A program made the translations under genes and the position numbers. From Brevundimonas sp. UBA7635 (GTDB taxonomy: Bacteria > Pseudomonadota > Alphaproteobacteria > Caulobacterales > Caulobacteraceae), in contig DLIT01000039.1 in assembly GCA_002483865.1 (NCBI GenBank), positions 1 to 5,845 of the forward strand: DNA of 5,845 nucleotides, read 5' to 3'. Position 1 is the stretch's first letter. Every line of letters starts with the position of its first letter. The notes beneath the pieces are model-generated. The model was not told the DNA's origin. It did not search any database and saw nothing but the letters and a program-made list of their open reading frames with translations. Positions 4,875 through 5,845 of the stretch are shown piece by piece.

Positions 4875-5252
4875 TCAGCCGCCTTTGCGGGCCTTCAGCG
4901 CTGATTCTACCGTTCCCGCGAACAGGATGGCGGCGATGATGATCAGCAGCCCATAGTCATGCCCCGCAAAGAAGAAGGGCACGGCGGCCAGGATCATCAG
5001 GATCAACGGAAACAGACTGGCCCACAGAGCAGTCGAGGGCGCATCCGGGTGGATCATGCTGGGGCGCTGGCGGCCCAGGCGTTTGGCCATGATCCCGTTC
5101 AGCACGACATACAGCGCTGTGCAGACCACAGTCAGGATGACGTATTTCAGCGTCTGGCCCGGCTCACCGAACAGGCTGGCCGTCATGATCAGCAGGATCA
5201 GCGGAATGGCCGTGGCGATGGCCAGCAGCAGGTTGGGTTCGATACGCTTCAA
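4875..5252 (-). CDS. small four-helix integral membrane protein coupled to phaC, function unknown
   Basis: The 125-residue protein shows four hydrophobic segments, at about residues 8-28, 35-55, 77-96 and 99-117. They are joined by a basic loop (about 56-64, KRLGRQR), which should face the cytoplasm, and a short Gly-His-Asp-Tyr turn between the last two helices. N- and C-termini are both basic (MKR; KARKGG), which fits both ends in the cytoplasm. There is no cleavable signal and no catalytic motif, and I do not recognise a family. The start is an inferred TTG at 5252-5250 that overlaps the phaC stop as TTGA. AAGG lies seven bases before it, and the next Met, at codon 23, would lose the first helix. 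The four-base overlap implies coupled translation with the polyhydroxyalkanoate synthase. A role in granule or membrane physiology is only a guess from position. Confidence 0.78.
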   Translation of the reverse strand: MKRIEPNLLLAIATAIPLILLIMTASLFGEPGQTLKYVILTVVCTALYVVLNGIMAKRLGRQRPSMIHPDAPSTALWASLFPLILMILAAVPFFFAGHDYGLLIIIAAILFAGTVESALKARKGG

Positions 5253-5845
5253 GACTTGACCTTCACATAGGATCCGGGCGCGGGCTCAAGCGGCTTGAGC
5301 GGGCCGGATTTGGGATCGCGCGCCGGGACCTGTTTGCCCGACAGGGGCTTCAGCCAGCCAGCCCAGTGGTTCCACCAGCTGCCCGGATGAGCTTCGGCTC
5401 CCGCTTGCCACTCTGCGAGGGTTTCGGGAAGGGCGGGATTGGTCCAGTGCTGATATTTCTTCGCCTCAGGCGGATTGATCACACCGGCGATGTGCCCCGA
5501 TCCGGCGAGGGTATAGGTCACCGGTCCCCCGAACAGGCGGGCAGAGCGATAAACCGAGTTCATCGGGGCGATGTGATCCTCGCGGCTGGCCTGGAAGTAA
5601 AGCGGGATGGTGACGCGGGACAGATCGACGCTGGTACCCCCAAGCTCAAACTCGCCCTTGGCCAGGGCGTTTTGGCCATACATCTGGCGCAGGTAGGCCA
5701 TGTGCAGGCGCTTTGGCATCCGGGTCTGGTCCGCATTCCAGAACAGCAGGTCAAAGGCCGGCGGATCCTTACCCATCAGGTAGTTGGACACGAAGAAGGA
5801 CCAGATCAGGTCATTGGCCCGCAGGGCGTTGAAGGTGTCGGCCAT
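5249..5845 (-). CDS. phaC: class I poly(R)-hydroxyalkanoate synthase, C-terminal part
   Basis: PhaC polymerises (R)-3-hydroxyacyl-CoA into polyhydroxyalkanoate at the surface of cytoplasmic storage granules. Only the last 198 codons are in the window: the gene runs off the right edge, and the Met encoded at the edge is internal. The fragment contains LRANDLIWSFF (8-18), the FDLLFWNADQTRMP block (31-44), REDHIAP with the catalytic aspartate (fragment residue 90), and LAGSGHIAGVINPP with the catalytic histidine (118). The 28-residue distance between them equals that between Asp480 and His508 of the Cupriavidus necator enzyme, and the tail after the histidine (80 residues) is also near-equal in length to that enzyme's. 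This supports an intact class I synthase end. The nucleophilic cysteine lies beyond the edge. Its stop codon overlaps the TTG start of the membrane-protein gene. Confidence 0.97.
   Translation of the reverse strand: MADTFNALRANDLIWSFFVSNYLMGKDPPAFDLLFWNADQTRMPKRLHMAYLRQMYGQNALAKGEFELGGTSVDLSRVTIPLYFQASREDHIAPMNSVYRSARLFGGPVTYTLAGSGHIAGVINPPEAKKYQHWTNPALPETLAEWQAGAEAHPGSWWNHWAGWLKPLSGKQVPARDPKSGPLKPLEPAPGSYVKVKS

Overview
The window looks like core chromosome from a GC-rich alphaproteobacterium, most likely a member of the Caulobacteraceae (Caulobacter, Phenylobacterium or Brevundimonas type). This rests on the rplM-rpsI-argC gene order, the short type 2 ArgC, the alphaproteobacterial N-terminal extension of S9, and promoter-like sequences that fit the Caulobacter housekeeping sigma pattern (TTGACGS, 10-14 bases, GCTANAWC). 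The genus is inferred, not proven. No tRNA, rRNA, CRISPR array, insertion sequence, prophage gene or defence system was seen.

Layout. The plus strand opens with the 3' end of a TrmA/RlmD-family RNA m5U methyltransferase gene, overlapped by a gene for a small acidic protein of unknown function. These converge on a minus-strand gene for a small exported protein with two cysteines. Behind that, also on the minus strand, is a 355-residue radical SAM protein of the PA0069/SplB-like group. A 300-base divergent intergenic region follows, holding a likely promoter and hairpin-rich leader for the plus-strand operon rplM (L13)-rpsI (S9). That operon ends in a very strong intrinsic terminator. Next comes a cluster of palindromes resembling a dispersed REP-like repeat, and then argC, an arginine biosynthesis gene with its own promoter-like sequence. 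argC converges on a minus-strand pair: a truncated class I polyhydroxyalkanoate synthase gene (phaC, C-terminal 198 codons) and a translationally coupled gene for a four-helix membrane protein.

How the parts work together. L13 and S9 are one growth-rate-linked ribosomal operon. argC is insulated from it by the terminator and is probably transcribed separately. phaC and the membrane protein share four bases, so they are probably made from one mRNA, which suggests but does not prove a link to storage-granule physiology.

Most of the window is ordinary housekeeping sequence. The points most worth a second look are non-coding: a hairpin that would cover the rplM ribosome binding site, symmetric sequences in the rplM promoter and upstream of it, the palindrome cluster before argC, and the phaC-coupled membrane gene. 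I see no convincing new multi-gene system.
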